DNA of 11,543 bases from Prevotella sp. UBA3294 (GTDB taxonomy: Bacteria; Bacteroidota; Bacteroidia; Bacteroidales; Bacteroidaceae). Each line of letters begins with the position of its first letter. Position 1 is the first letter of the stretch. Under the pieces are notes generated by a model. That model saw only the letters and a list, made by a program, of their open reading frames with translations, was not told the DNA's origin and searched no databases. A program made the position numbers and the translations under genes. Location of the stretch: positions 31,033 to 42,575 of the forward strand of contig DETG01000062.1 in NCBI GenBank assembly GCA_002361535.1, in the 5' to 3' direction. Below, piece after piece: positions 1 through 6,772 of this stretch.

Positions 1-1603
1 GGTATTGCTTGTTGTATTTCTCGATCAGTCCGAGAATGCCCTGAACGAAATGCAGGTAGTCATCGTTAGGCGTAATTTTCAGTCCCATGAACTCTGCTGC
101 TTCTACCAGACCATTGATGCCAATGGTGAGATACTGACGACCGATGTTGATGTATCCGGCATCGAAGAGGGGAAGCATACCGTGTGCCTGCAATTCCTTC
201 AGATTTTCGTTGTAGGCCAACTGCACCTTATGACAAAGGTCGATGATGGATCCGAGGTACTCCAGATAATCGAGCTGATGGTTCACGGCATACTGCACGC
301 AGCGGTTCAGGTTGATGGTCAGCACACTCTTCGAACCTGTTGAAACACCTCCGGCACCGAGTGTATAGCTGAAACCATTGTCGGTGATCTCATTACGCAG
401 ACGGCAGCAGGAACTCAGCGAGTCTGCATTGTCGCTCATGTATGTGAAGAACGAATGTCCTTCGGAATACATCTCTGCGGTGAAGTCGCCCCATTCGGGA
501 TCCATCGGCTCACCTTCTTTTGTGGTAAGCAGTGCCATGGTCTCCACGGGGAAGGTGAGTAATGTCTTCGTACGTTCCTTGTTGAACCATTTCATGAATC
601 GCTTCTGCAACCACGACAATCCTTCCCAATCAGGCTTCGAGCCATCGGGGAAATAGAAATCACCGAAGATGCTCTCAAAATAGTATTTGTCGTAGTAAGC
701 TACATTCCAGAACACCGCCTGGTAGTTGCGTGCTCCTGTCGGCTGGTTCAGGGTATAGACGATCTGTTCGAAGCAGTCGGTGATGATCTTGTCGATGGTA
801 CGTTTCTTCAAACTGAGATCAGCCTGTTCGTTGGCGCGTTTGTAATAGTCGAGACCATACTCCTTACCAATAAAATAGTTCATGTACATCAAGAATTCCG
901 GAGTGGCACATGCTCCTGACAACATACTGGAGACCATGAATACCATGTTCACGAATCCGCCGCAGAAACTTTTCAGGTTCGTAGGTGCCGTGGAGTTTCC
1001 ACCAATGGAGACGGTTCCGCCGATCAGCCAAGGATACATGGTGATGGAGGCACAGTAGTTGGCCAGACTGGTCTCGTCATTCTTATATATAAAATGGTGT
1101 GTCAACTTGTCGATATACTCATCGGCCAGTTGTTTGCCATACATTTTCTTAATGCGGTCCGTGAGCAGTCGGCGGTTCAGTCGGATGAAGTTTGACTTTG
1201 GCAATTCACCGATCAGTGTTGCGATGTTTTTATGTTCAACATTCGCATTGGCATCATATTTTGATCCAGTGGCCGCATTCACCGAATCACAATATTCTGA
1301 AAGGAATTGTAGCTTGGCAAGGGTCTCACGATCCTCGGAATGCTGCTGGCGATACAGCATAAACGACTTAGCCACCTTGTAGAATCCTTCGCGCATCAAT
1401 GCCTCTTCCACTTGGTTCTGAATGTCTTCAACCTTAATGTCATCTTTGATGTCTAAATGACTGAGTATCTTAGAGATAGTGCCCAAGTCAGCTGGACATT
1501 CCACACTGTCGAATGCCTTGACGATGGCATTCATAATCTTGTCTAAGGAAAAGCGGTCTTTCGATCCGTCGCGCTTCGTAATGGTAAAGTTCTTGATCTC
1601 CAT
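1..1603 (-). CDS. nrdD: Anaerobic ribonucleoside-triphosphate reductase NrdD (partial, 3' end off window)
   Basis: This enzyme reduces ribonucleoside triphosphates to deoxyribonucleotides under anaerobic conditions, using a glycyl radical installed by the activase NrdG. The minus-strand frame opens with ATG at 1603 and stays open for 534 codons to the left edge. An N-terminal ATP-cone (about residues 3-95, starting ITKRDGSKDRFSLDKI) is the allosteric activity domain. SFCGGF (C214) and SSCCRLRNE (C399/C400) are the expected positions of active-site cysteines, and a glycine-rich stretch at about 415-433 (GAGGVSTGSKSVLTINLNR) matches the conserved NrdD barrel loop. The glycyl-radical loop and C-terminal zinc site should lie beyond base 1, so they cannot be checked, nor can a downstream nrdG. 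The start is preceded by an A-rich leader with no good Shine-Dalgarno. Family assignment is firm; cysteine roles are by analogy. Confidence 0.95.
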   Translation of the reverse strand, partial: MEIKNFTITKRDGSKDRFSLDKIMNAIVKAFDSVECPADLGTISKILSHLDIKDDIKVEDIQNQVEEALMREGFYKVAKSFMLYRQQHSEDRETLAKLQFLSEYCDSVNAATGSKYDANANVEHKNIATLIGELPKSNFIRLNRRLLTDRIKKMYGKQLADEYIDKLTHHFIYKNDETSLANYCASITMYPWLIGGTVSIGGNSTAPTNLKSFCGGFVNMVFMVSSMLSGACATPEFLMYMNYFIGKEYGLDYYKRANEQADLSLKKRTIDKIITDCFEQIVYTLNQPTGARNYQAVFWNVAYYDKYYFESIFGDFYFPDGSKPDWEGLSWLQKRFMKWFNKERTKTLLTFPVETMALLTTKEGEPMDPEWGDFTAEMYSEGHSFFTYMSDNADSLSSCCRLRNEITDNGFSYTLGAGGVSTGSKSVLTINLNRCVQYAVNHQLDYLEYLGSIIDLCHKVQLAYNENLKELQAHGMLPLFDAGYINIGRQYLTIGINGLVEAAEFMGLKITPNDDYLHFVQGILGLIEKYNKQY

Positions 1604-1647
1604 TTCTATGTCTCTTGTTTTTAGTTATTGACCTCTCTTGAGTGCGG

Positions 1648-1707
1648 AAAGTTTTCCGTTTTGGATAACTTTTTCATTGTTCTTTTCTAAAAAGTTTTCC
1701 GTTTTGG
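1648..1707. repeat. Two perfect 17-bp direct repeats in the nrdD leader
   Basis: AAAGTTTTCCGTTTTGG occurs at 1648-1664 and again, without a mismatch, at 1691-1707. The start-to-start distance is 43 bp, about four helical turns, so both copies face the same side of the helix. The copy nearest the gene extends to a near-palindrome at 1645-1658 (CGGAAA-GT-TTTCCG); the distal copy lacks the left arm. Both lie downstream of the predicted transcription start, so they could be DNA operators or RNA elements. They do not resemble the NrdR box. Confidence 0.7.
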
Positions 1708-1724
1708 TAAACTCTAATCGCCTG

Positions 1725-1732
1725 CAAAGTTA
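1725..1732 (-). promoter_or_regulatory. nrdD promoter, Bacteroidota -7 box TAACTTTG
   Basis: Read on the minus strand this is TAACTTTG, a match to the Bacteroidota -7 consensus TAnnTTTG. No clear -33 TTTG is seen at the usual distance. Transcription would start near 1718-1720, giving a leader of roughly 115 nt before the nrdD ATG at 1603. The leader contains both copies of the 17-bp direct repeat. Confidence 0.6.
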
Positions 1733-1749
1733 CTAAAAAATACAATATG

Positions 1750-1798
1750 TGCTATCATTGATACATTAAAAATTTTTAAAATGTATTCAAGTATAGCA
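1750..1798. repeat. AT-rich imperfect inverted repeat upstream of nrdD
   Basis: The outer arms TGCTAT and ATAGCA (1750-1755 and 1793-1798) are followed inward by TTGA/TCAA and TACATT/AATGTA, with one small internal loop and a bulge, around the centre AAAAATTTTT. It lies directly upstream of the nrdD -7 box, and its gene-proximal arm reaches the expected -33 position. It may be an operator or a curved A-tract. It is not followed by a T-run suited to termination. Confidence 0.45.
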
Positions 1799-1863
1799 TG
1801 ATTGGATAGGATTATCAAAAGAACAGAAGCGGGAAAGAAGGAGGAGAAAGGGGAATGGAAGGT

Positions 1864-1913
1864 TAGAGAAAAGAGGTGCCAAGACCTTGTCGTGATGACT
1901 GTCTTGGCACCTC
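1864..1913 (-). terminator. Intrinsic terminator of the Met-rich secreted-protein gene
   Basis: A perfect 13-bp stem, GAGGTGCCAAGAC at 1873-1885 with its complement at 1901-1913, encloses a 15-nt loop. On the minus strand it is followed at once by TTTTCTCT, a standard U-tract. It lies about 55 bases after the stop codon of the minus-strand gene ending at 1969, so it ends that transcript and separates it from the nrdD promoter. Confidence 0.85.
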
Positions 1914-1968
1914 AGTGAGAATGTTCCGCAGGAGAACGTTTCTCTGTTGCCGGACTTGGTGTCCCAAC

Positions 1969-2520
1969 TTATTCGTAATATTCTATAGTGCGTGTCTGCT
2001 CTATTTCCTGTCCCATCATGGAAGTCTTCCTGCTGATCCAGTTGCCGTGGTCATCGAACTTATAGTCGGTGTAGGGGGCTTCGATGGCATTGCCCATCAT
2101 ATCCATTGACATAGAAGCGATCACACCTTTCTCATTATAAGTAAATACTTGTGTCATGGCACCCTGACCGAAATCCATCGTCTGGCTCTTCACTTTTCCG
2201 TTCTCCCACTTGTAGGTGGTAGCAATCTTCATGTTGCCTTGGGGGGTCTCCACTTCTCGCTCTGCCTTTTGCAGGTAGCCGTTTTCATCGTAAACAAGAT
2301 TCTTCAGGTTCTCGTCCTGCATCTTGCCCTCTTTCGTGAAGTTGACAGTCTGTTCACCGCGGCCCATCATTCCTGCCTGGGTGATAGATTTCACGGGACC
2401 GGTAGCTTCATTGAGTTCAACGTCATGGAACTTTGTTTGTGCTTGCAGGGCAAACGGCACTGCCAGCAGTGCAATCATCATGATTGTCTTTTTCATTGTT
2501 TTTTTCATTTTTTTAATCAT
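1969..2520 (-). CDS. Secreted methionine-rich hypothetical protein with YD-like repeats
   Basis: This 183-residue protein has a lysine-rich n-region and hydrophobic core ending ALQAQ (about residues 1-28), a signal peptide for export to the periplasm or beyond. The mature part has three spaced segments of similar shape: LVYDENGYLQKAE (75-87), FTYNEKGVIASM (126-137) and YKFDDHGNWISRKT (153-166), and ends TRTIEYYE. Such YDxxGN-type units recur in small uncharacterised Bacteroidota secreted proteins and loosely resemble RHS/YD repeats. Methionine is enriched, with MMG three times (51, 141, 168). ATGs at 2520, 2508 and 2496 are all possible starts; the shorter ones give a more typical signal peptide. 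No clear promoter is seen. Function unknown. Confidence 0.8.
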   Translation of the reverse strand: MIKKMKKTMKKTIMMIALLAVPFALQAQTKFHDVELNEATGPVKSITQAGMMGRGEQTVNFTKEGKMQDENLKNLVYDENGYLQKAEREVETPQGNMKIATTYKWENGKVKSQTMDFGQGAMTQVFTYNEKGVIASMSMDMMGNAIEAPYTDYKFDDHGNWISRKTSMMGQEIEQTRTIEYYE

Positions 2521-2595
2521 TAAGTTGTTAAATAAGTTAGACCAATTACTGATTAGATGATGTTTTTACTTAAAAGTTTAATTGTATGATAAAAA

Positions 2596-2889
2596 TTATG
2601 TCCAAAATTCCTTCTCGCCGATAGCTCTCATCTCACCTTGGCATTGAGGGCAGGTTTTTTGATCCCAGATACGGATCCTGTCACTCCCGCATTGCAGACA
2701 TAGTCGTCCCACTTCGCTGCGATAGGAGGGGGCCACGTCGGCGATGATGCCGCCCACCACGATGTTTTGGATCGTGTGGCAGTCGGGACATGTCATGGCA
2801 GTGATCTGCTGCCTGAACAGTCCGCGCCCCTCATAGACCTCTGTTTCGTATCCGCATGCGACGCATTGCATTTTTTTCTTCCAAGCCAT
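2596..2889 (-). CDS. Small double zinc-ribbon protein, function unknown
   Basis: This 97-residue cytoplasmic protein has four CxxC pairs at C9/C12, C34/C37, C64/C67 and C80/C83 (CVAC, CPDC, CLQC, CPQC), spaced as two consecutive four-cysteine zinc ribbons of about 30 and 20 residues. Between them lies a hydrophobic VVGGIIADVAP segment. Nothing else in it points to an enzyme. It starts at 2889, a few bases after AGGA, which is a fair Shine-Dalgarno. It follows the metalloprotease gene by 64 bases on the same strand with no visible promoter or terminator between, so cotranscription is possible. Two-ribbon proteins often bind nucleic acid or act as adaptors, but no role can be assigned from sequence. 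Confidence 0.8.
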   Translation of the reverse strand: MAWKKKMQCVACGYETEVYEGRGLFRQQITAMTCPDCHTIQNIVVGGIIADVAPSYRSEVGRLCLQCGSDRIRIWDQKTCPQCQGEMRAIGEKEFWT

Positions 2890-2953
2890 TGAATCCTGTT
2901 ATAATGCTATATGACTATAGTTATTACCGCTTTGTAGCAGGAGGCACGTGACA

Positions 2954-4495
2954 TTAGGGAATGACAGTCTTTTTCCCACCATGGATGTATAGTCCCTTGA
3001 CCGTTGGTTGGCCATTGAGCTTACGGCCATCAATAGCATACCATCCTGAATCCTGATCCGTTGTTTGGGTATCTTGAATAGACTGTGGCTTGATGGACGT
3101 ACTTGTCCCGCCCATGAATACAAACGATGCCAATCCGTTTGCATCAACAGCCATCTCGGTGATAGGCTTCGACATCAACAGCTCTCCATCGATATTCGCA
3201 TTGTTCAACGTGGCTGCAGGTTTCGATGTGTTTGTCAGTTCGTTGTTGATCTCCAGGCTTTCTCCATTACTGTTCATATAGGGGTAAGGCCAGTCTTTTG
3301 GATTCTTGTATCCTGTGGTATTGTTGGCATGGAAGATATCGTATCGTTTCTTGAAATAGGTGTTTGGGACTCCATTAACTACTTCCTCCCAAATTTCTTT
3401 GTCGTAATCCACATGGAAGATAACGATGCCTTTTCCTGGCAGTTTTTCGTCCCATCCTTTCTGTTGACGGTTCTCAATGATGTAGTATTCGTTTTCTGCC
3501 CCGTCATTACGGATGAGATAGGCTGTAGGTTCATCACACAGGGCTGGCATGTCGGTAATGTGGGTGGCAGAGGTGAGTTCAATCGGTGTGAGCCATCCCA
3601 TCAACATACGCTCGTGAGCCGAATAGCTACAGGGACGGAACCCAGATCCATTGAAGTTGCCATTATCCATGAGATCCCAATCCCCCACATAGCTACTTTC
3701 ATTATAAAAATCGGGAAAACCGAAGCAATGGCTATATTCGTGGCAGATCGTGCCGAATGACGTTTTTACGTTTCCATTATTTATAATCTCCTGCACACAG
3801 CAATAGGTGTCAATATAATAATCCTTGTCACCACTGGTGACTGTGCGATAGCTGCGGTAGTCATTAGGGTCTTCCGTCGTCAGGTCAAGGTGCTGACTAA
3901 GCCACCACTGGTGGGGCCAGATGGAGTTACTTCCTCCAGAGGCATTCATACCCTTGCCAGCAAAGATGATGAGCAGTTGGTCGATAAACGAATCGCCATC
4001 CCAGTCGTATAGGCTCCAGTCGATGTCCTGCACCATCAGTGCGTCAACGATGTCATCGACCATGTATTGTGAATTTTCGTCATCATCTGTACTACGATAC
4101 TTCGATCGTTCATCGGGCAGCTCAACAAACAGGAGGTCGAAGGAGAGGTTGAACTGTCCGTAGCTCTGTGACAGGAAATAGTCGTGAACAGAACCGACAA
4201 ACATGTCATCAGAGAAGTCCTTGGCATTGAAAAGCTTGTCCCATGCCGACAAGGTAGCTTCATGGTCTTCAGCGAAGTCCTGGTCCTGGAATGATGCCAG
4301 CACGACCATCTGCCGTCTGTTGCCAATAAACTTGTTCTCACCCCGTTGCAACAGTGGGGCACGATGGGGAACATACTGAGGGTTGGGGGTACCAACCCTG
4401 CATCCGTTTCTTCTGACCACGTCAGTGGCCGATGCGGTGGCTACAGCTACAGTTGTGAGAAACACCAGCAAGGCAGCGAACATGATATTCTTCAT
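2954..4495 (-). CDS. Secreted M6-family zinc metalloprotease with C-terminal tail
   Basis: This 513-residue protein begins with a signal peptide (residues 1 to about 23) and carries CHEYSHCFGFPDFY at 251-264. That is the HExxHxxGxPD zinc-binding signature of M6 peptidases (immune inhibitor A-like): H252, E253 and H256 bind zinc and activate water. WDLMDNG at 273-279 matches the conserved segment after the active site. DWDGDSFID at 164-172 is an Asp-rich loop that may bind calcium. The end (about 480-513: GWYAIDGRKLNGQ, then KGLYIHGGKKTVIP) resembles the short C-terminal tail of many Prevotella secreted proteins, similar to the end of type IX sorting domains. It would degrade protein outside the cell or on its surface; the substrate is unknown. 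It has its own promoter, divergent from the polymerase gene. Confidence 0.9.
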   Translation of the reverse strand: MKNIMFAALLVFLTTVAVATASATDVVRRNGCRVGTPNPQYVPHRAPLLQRGENKFIGNRRQMVVLASFQDQDFAEDHEATLSAWDKLFNAKDFSDDMFVGSVHDYFLSQSYGQFNLSFDLLFVELPDERSKYRSTDDDENSQYMVDDIVDALMVQDIDWSLYDWDGDSFIDQLLIIFAGKGMNASGGSNSIWPHQWWLSQHLDLTTEDPNDYRSYRTVTSGDKDYYIDTYCCVQEIINNGNVKTSFGTICHEYSHCFGFPDFYNESSYVGDWDLMDNGNFNGSGFRPCSYSAHERMLMGWLTPIELTSATHITDMPALCDEPTAYLIRNDGAENEYYIIENRQQKGWDEKLPGKGIVIFHVDYDKEIWEEVVNGVPNTYFKKRYDIFHANNTTGYKNPKDWPYPYMNSNGESLEINNELTNTSKPAATLNNANIDGELLMSKPITEMAVDANGLASFVFMGGTSTSIKPQSIQDTQTTDQDSGWYAIDGRKLNGQPTVKGLYIHGGKKTVIP

Positions 4496-4534
4496 TCTTC
4501 GTTTTATCTTATAATTCCATCATTCGTAGTTGAC

Positions 4535-4559
4535 ATGAATCCCTTTTGGGGGTATTCAT
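4535..4559 (-). promoter_or_regulatory. Hairpin in the 5' leader of the metalloprotease mRNA
   Basis: The arms ATGAATCCC (4535-4543) and GGG-T-ATTCAT (4550-4559) pair over nine bases with one bulged T, around a loop of 6 nt. It lies between the predicted transcription start and the protease start codon. It could stabilise the mRNA or affect translation. No U-tract follows, so it is not an obvious attenuator. Confidence 0.45.
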
Positions 4560-4567
4560 ATCGCAGG

Positions 4568-4575
4568 CAAAGATA
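4568..4575 (-). promoter_or_regulatory. Metalloprotease promoter, -7 box TATCTTTG
   Basis: On the minus strand the sequence reads TATCTTTG, an exact TAnnTTTG match, 73 bases upstream of the protease ATG. An A-rich stretch precedes it. The -33 element is weak. The leader would be about 65 nt. Confidence 0.75.
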
Positions 4576-4621
4576 CTGTTTTTTTCGTAATTCGAAGGAG
4601 TTATGAACGATTATTTCACGT

Positions 4622-4691
4622 AGAACATGACTTTTCCTGTTTTTTTGCTATCTTTGCATCAGTAAAAGAAAGACGGCATGCAGAACGTGAC
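4622..4691 (+). repeat. AGAAC(A/G)TGAC repeats flanking the polymerase promoter
   Basis: AGAACATGAC at 4622-4631 and AGAACGTGAC at 4682-4691 differ at one position and lie exactly 60 bp apart, on either side of the -7 box. A shorter direct repeat, GACGGCA, occurs at 4672 and 4689. They are candidate operators for a regulator of this damage-tolerance cassette; no known LexA consensus is matched. Confidence 0.4.
4649..4656 (+). promoter_or_regulatory. Polymerase-YolD operon promoter, -7 box TATCTTTG
   Basis: TATCTTTG matches the Bacteroidota -7 consensus exactly and is preceded by a T-tract. Transcription would start near 4662, giving a leader of about 48 nt. It is arranged back to back with the metalloprotease promoter, the two -7 boxes being about 73 bases apart. 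Confidence 0.75.
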
Positions 4692-4709
4692 GGCACCAAT
4701 TCTTTTTTC

Positions 4710-6254
4710 ATGATGGAACAACCTGTGGAACGGCAATATATCGCCATCGACCTGAAGTCATTCTATGCCTCGGTGGAGTGTGTGGACAGAGGACTGGATC
4801 CCCTGACCACCCATCTCGTGGTGGCAGACAAGAGCCGTACCGAGAAAACCATCTGCCTGGCAGTCTCACCCTCACTGAAAGCATACGGCATCAGTGGGCG
4901 TGCCCGTCTCTTCGAGGTGGTGCAGCGTGTCCGTGAGGTAAACTACGAAAGGCTGCGGAAGACAGCCTCGGCAGATCCGGGTAATCGTCAGTCGGGATGG
5001 CGGTTTACGGGAAAATCGTCCAACGATACTGAGCTGAAGGCTCATCCTGACTGGGAACTCGACTATATCGCTGCTCCTCCCCAGATGGCTCATTATATGG
5101 AGGTAAGCAGCAGGGTCTATCAGACCTATTTAAAATATATAGCCCCGGAAGACATCCATGTCTATAGCATCGACGAGGTGTTCATGGATGTGACCTCCTA
5201 TTTGAAAAGCTATAAGATGACAGCCCACCAACTGGCCATGACGGTGATACGTGATGTGCTGAGGCAGACGGGTATCACAGCTACTGCGGGCATCGGCACC
5301 AATCTGTATCTCTGTAAGGTGGCCATGGATATTGTGGCGAAACATATCCCGGCTGACAAAGACGGGGTGCGCATAGGTGAGTTGGATGAGATCACCTATC
5401 GTAAGACACTGTGGAACCACCGTCCGCTGACCAGTTTTTGGCGTGTAGGAAAGGGTATAGCCAACAAATTAGCTCCTTATGGCATCGATACGATGGGAAA
5501 GATTGCCCGTATGTCGTTACGGAACGAAGAACTGTTCTACAAACTCTTGGGAGTGAATGCCGAACTGCTCATCGACCATGCTTGGGGGTGGGAACCTTGT
5601 ACGATTGACATGGTGAAAGCCTACAAGCCAGAAAGCAATTCGTTCAGCAGCGGACAGGTGCTGCAAAGTGCCTACGACAAGCGGCGAGCGCGTGTGGTGG
5701 TGCAGGAAATGGCAGATGCCGCCGCCTTGGATCTCGTGGCGAAGAAGCTGGTCACCGACCAGTTGGTACTGACTGTTGGCTATGACATAGAGAGCCTGAC
5801 CAATCCGTTGATCAGCGCCAAATATCATGGTCCTGTGACAACGGATTTCTACGGACGTCAGGTTCCCAAACACGCCCATGGCACGGCAAACCTCGACTGT
5901 CAGACTTCCTCTTCCTCACTCATTACAAAAGCCGTTGTGGACCTTTACGACCAGATCGTGCATCCAGATCTGCTGATCAGACGACTGAACCTCACCACCA
6001 ACCACGTGGTGGACGAAGCATGGGCAAGACAACATGTCAAACCCCGACAGCTGGATCTGTTCACCGATTACGAAGAGATGGAGCAGAAACGGCAGAAGGA
6101 GCAGGCCGCCCTCGATAAGGAACGTCGCATGCAGGAGGCGCAGTTGGCCATCAAACGACGTTTTGGCAAGAATGCCATCCTGAAAGGTCTGAATTTCGAA
6201 GAAGGAGCCACGGCCAAGGAACGGAATGCACAGATAGGAGGACATAAGGCATAG
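4710..6254 (+). CDS. Y-family translesion DNA polymerase, UvrX/UmuC type
   Basis: This 514-residue polymerase copies past damaged template bases. IAIDLKSFYASVE (residues 11-23) is the first catalytic motif with D14; YSIDEVFMD (152-160) is the second with D155 and E156; TAGIGTNLYLCKVAMDIV (192-209) is the conserved palm segment. PLTSFWRVGKGIANKL (239-254) fits the helix-hairpin-helix thumb, and about 310-430 is the little finger. QLDLF at 447-451 is a textbook beta-clamp-binding pentapeptide. A charged, probably helical tail (455-485) follows, ending ERNAQIGGHKA, an ending I associate with UvrX-type polymerases of Firmicutes. At 514 residues it is longer than DinB (about 350). ATG at 4710 or 4713 is possible; no Shine-Dalgarno is seen. 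The YolD-like gene follows after 30 bases, suggesting an operon. Confidence 0.93.
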   Translation: MMEQPVERQYIAIDLKSFYASVECVDRGLDPLTTHLVVADKSRTEKTICLAVSPSLKAYGISGRARLFEVVQRVREVNYERLRKTASADPGNRQSGWRFTGKSSNDTELKAHPDWELDYIAAPPQMAHYMEVSSRVYQTYLKYIAPEDIHVYSIDEVFMDVTSYLKSYKMTAHQLAMTVIRDVLRQTGITATAGIGTNLYLCKVAMDIVAKHIPADKDGVRIGELDEITYRKTLWNHRPLTSFWRVGKGIANKLAPYGIDTMGKIARMSLRNEELFYKLLGVNAELLIDHAWGWEPCTIDMVKAYKPESNSFSSGQVLQSAYDKRRARVVVQEMADAAALDLVAKKLVTDQLVLTVGYDIESLTNPLISAKYHGPVTTDFYGRQVPKHAHGTANLDCQTSSSSLITKAVVDLYDQIVHPDLLIRRLNLTTNHVVDEAWARQHVKPRQLDLFTDYEEMEQKRQKEQAALDKERRMQEAQLAIKRRFGKNAILKGLNFEEGATAKERNAQIGGHKA

Positions 6255-6284
6255 AGAATTGACAATGGAGAATGAATAAAGATC

Positions 6285-6686
6285 ATGGTGGAAGAATACG
6301 ACGATATCATTGATATGGCACATCCAGAACCGAAGAACCATCCTCGGATGTCGATGATGGCAAGGGCTGCACAATTTGCTCCCTTCGCTGCCCTGACAGG
6401 TTATGATGCCGTCATTCACGAGACGGCACGTCTGACCGATCAGCCGGTGGAGTTGGAGGAATATGACCATGACCGTCTCAACCGCCGGTTTGCAGAGTTG
6501 ATGGAGAACCTGGAGGAGCATCCTGTCATCTCTGTGTCTTTTTTCAAGCCCGATGAAAAGAAAGCGGGAGGACGGTATGTCTCAGCATCGGGCTATCTTA
6601 AAAAGATCGACACCTACGCGCAGCTCCTGATCTTGGAGGACGGCACGTCGATCCCTCTTCCTGCCATCGTGGATATACAGTTCTGA
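6285..6686 (+). CDS. YolD-like protein, partner of the Y-family polymerase
   Basis: This 133-residue protein has the YolD-family core: HPRMSMMARAAQFAPFAALTGYDAVI (about residues 19-44; key residues are the R-AAQFAPFAAL stretch), then a charged helix around 58-80 (LEEYDHDRLNRRF) and a C-terminal beta-rich part with GGRYVSASGYLKKID and ILEDGTSIPLPAIVDIQF. In Firmicutes yolD-like genes sit next to uvrX-type polymerases and have been proposed to do for them what UmuD does for UmuC, but without the LexA-like peptidase fold. Its place directly after the polymerase supports that pairing here. No signal peptide or membrane segment is visible, so it should be cytoplasmic. The start at 6285 is the first in-frame ATG after the upstream stop. 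Confidence 0.88.
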   Translation: MVEEYDDIIDMAHPEPKNHPRMSMMARAAQFAPFAALTGYDAVIHETARLTDQPVELEEYDHDRLNRRFAELMENLEEHPVISVSFFKPDEKKAGGRYVSASGYLKKIDTYAQLLILEDGTSIPLPAIVDIQF

Positions 6687-6704
6687 TTCCAAGGATCCAA
6701 TATA

Positions 6705-6723
6705 GCGACGTGAGGCATGTCGC
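6705..6723 (+). terminator. Possible terminator hairpin after the YolD-like gene
   Basis: GCGACGTG and CATGTCGC (6705-6712 and 6716-6723) form an 8-bp stem with one G-U pair and a 3-nt loop, 18 bases after the stop codon. No U-tract follows, so it may only be an mRNA 3' stabiliser or a weak terminator. It does not prove that the GH43 gene is transcribed separately. Confidence 0.4.
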
Positions 6724-6772
6724 CTCCAATGGTGAATAATAACAATAATCATATCAGCGTTAAATCAGAAAA

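Larger units (their letters stand above)
1604..1872. other. nrdD upstream region without a gene, including a polypurine tract
   Basis: No coding sequence is supported here. From the gene outward it holds the leader with two 17-bp repeats, the -7 box, the AT-rich dyad and then a strongly purine-biased stretch on the plus strand at about 1819-1875 (runs such as GGGAAAGAAGGAGGAG, with few pyrimidines), which ends at the terminator hairpin. Confidence 0.6.

Noticed and set aside
1740..1760. NrdR box upstream of nrdD
   Set aside because: ACAATATGTGCTAT has some resemblance to half of an NrdR box, but the paired, full-length motif is not present.
2149..2560. Plus-strand open frames opposite the Met-rich protein gene
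   Set aside because: They mirror the signal-peptide gene on the minus strand and have no supporting signal.
3065..3760. Open frame of 231 codons on the plus strand
   Set aside because: It is antisense to the metalloprotease gene, including its HExxH region, and has no features of its own.
5916..6521. Open frame of 201 codons on the minus strand
   Set aside because: It spans the end of the polymerase gene and the YolD-like gene in antisense, with no recognisable motif.
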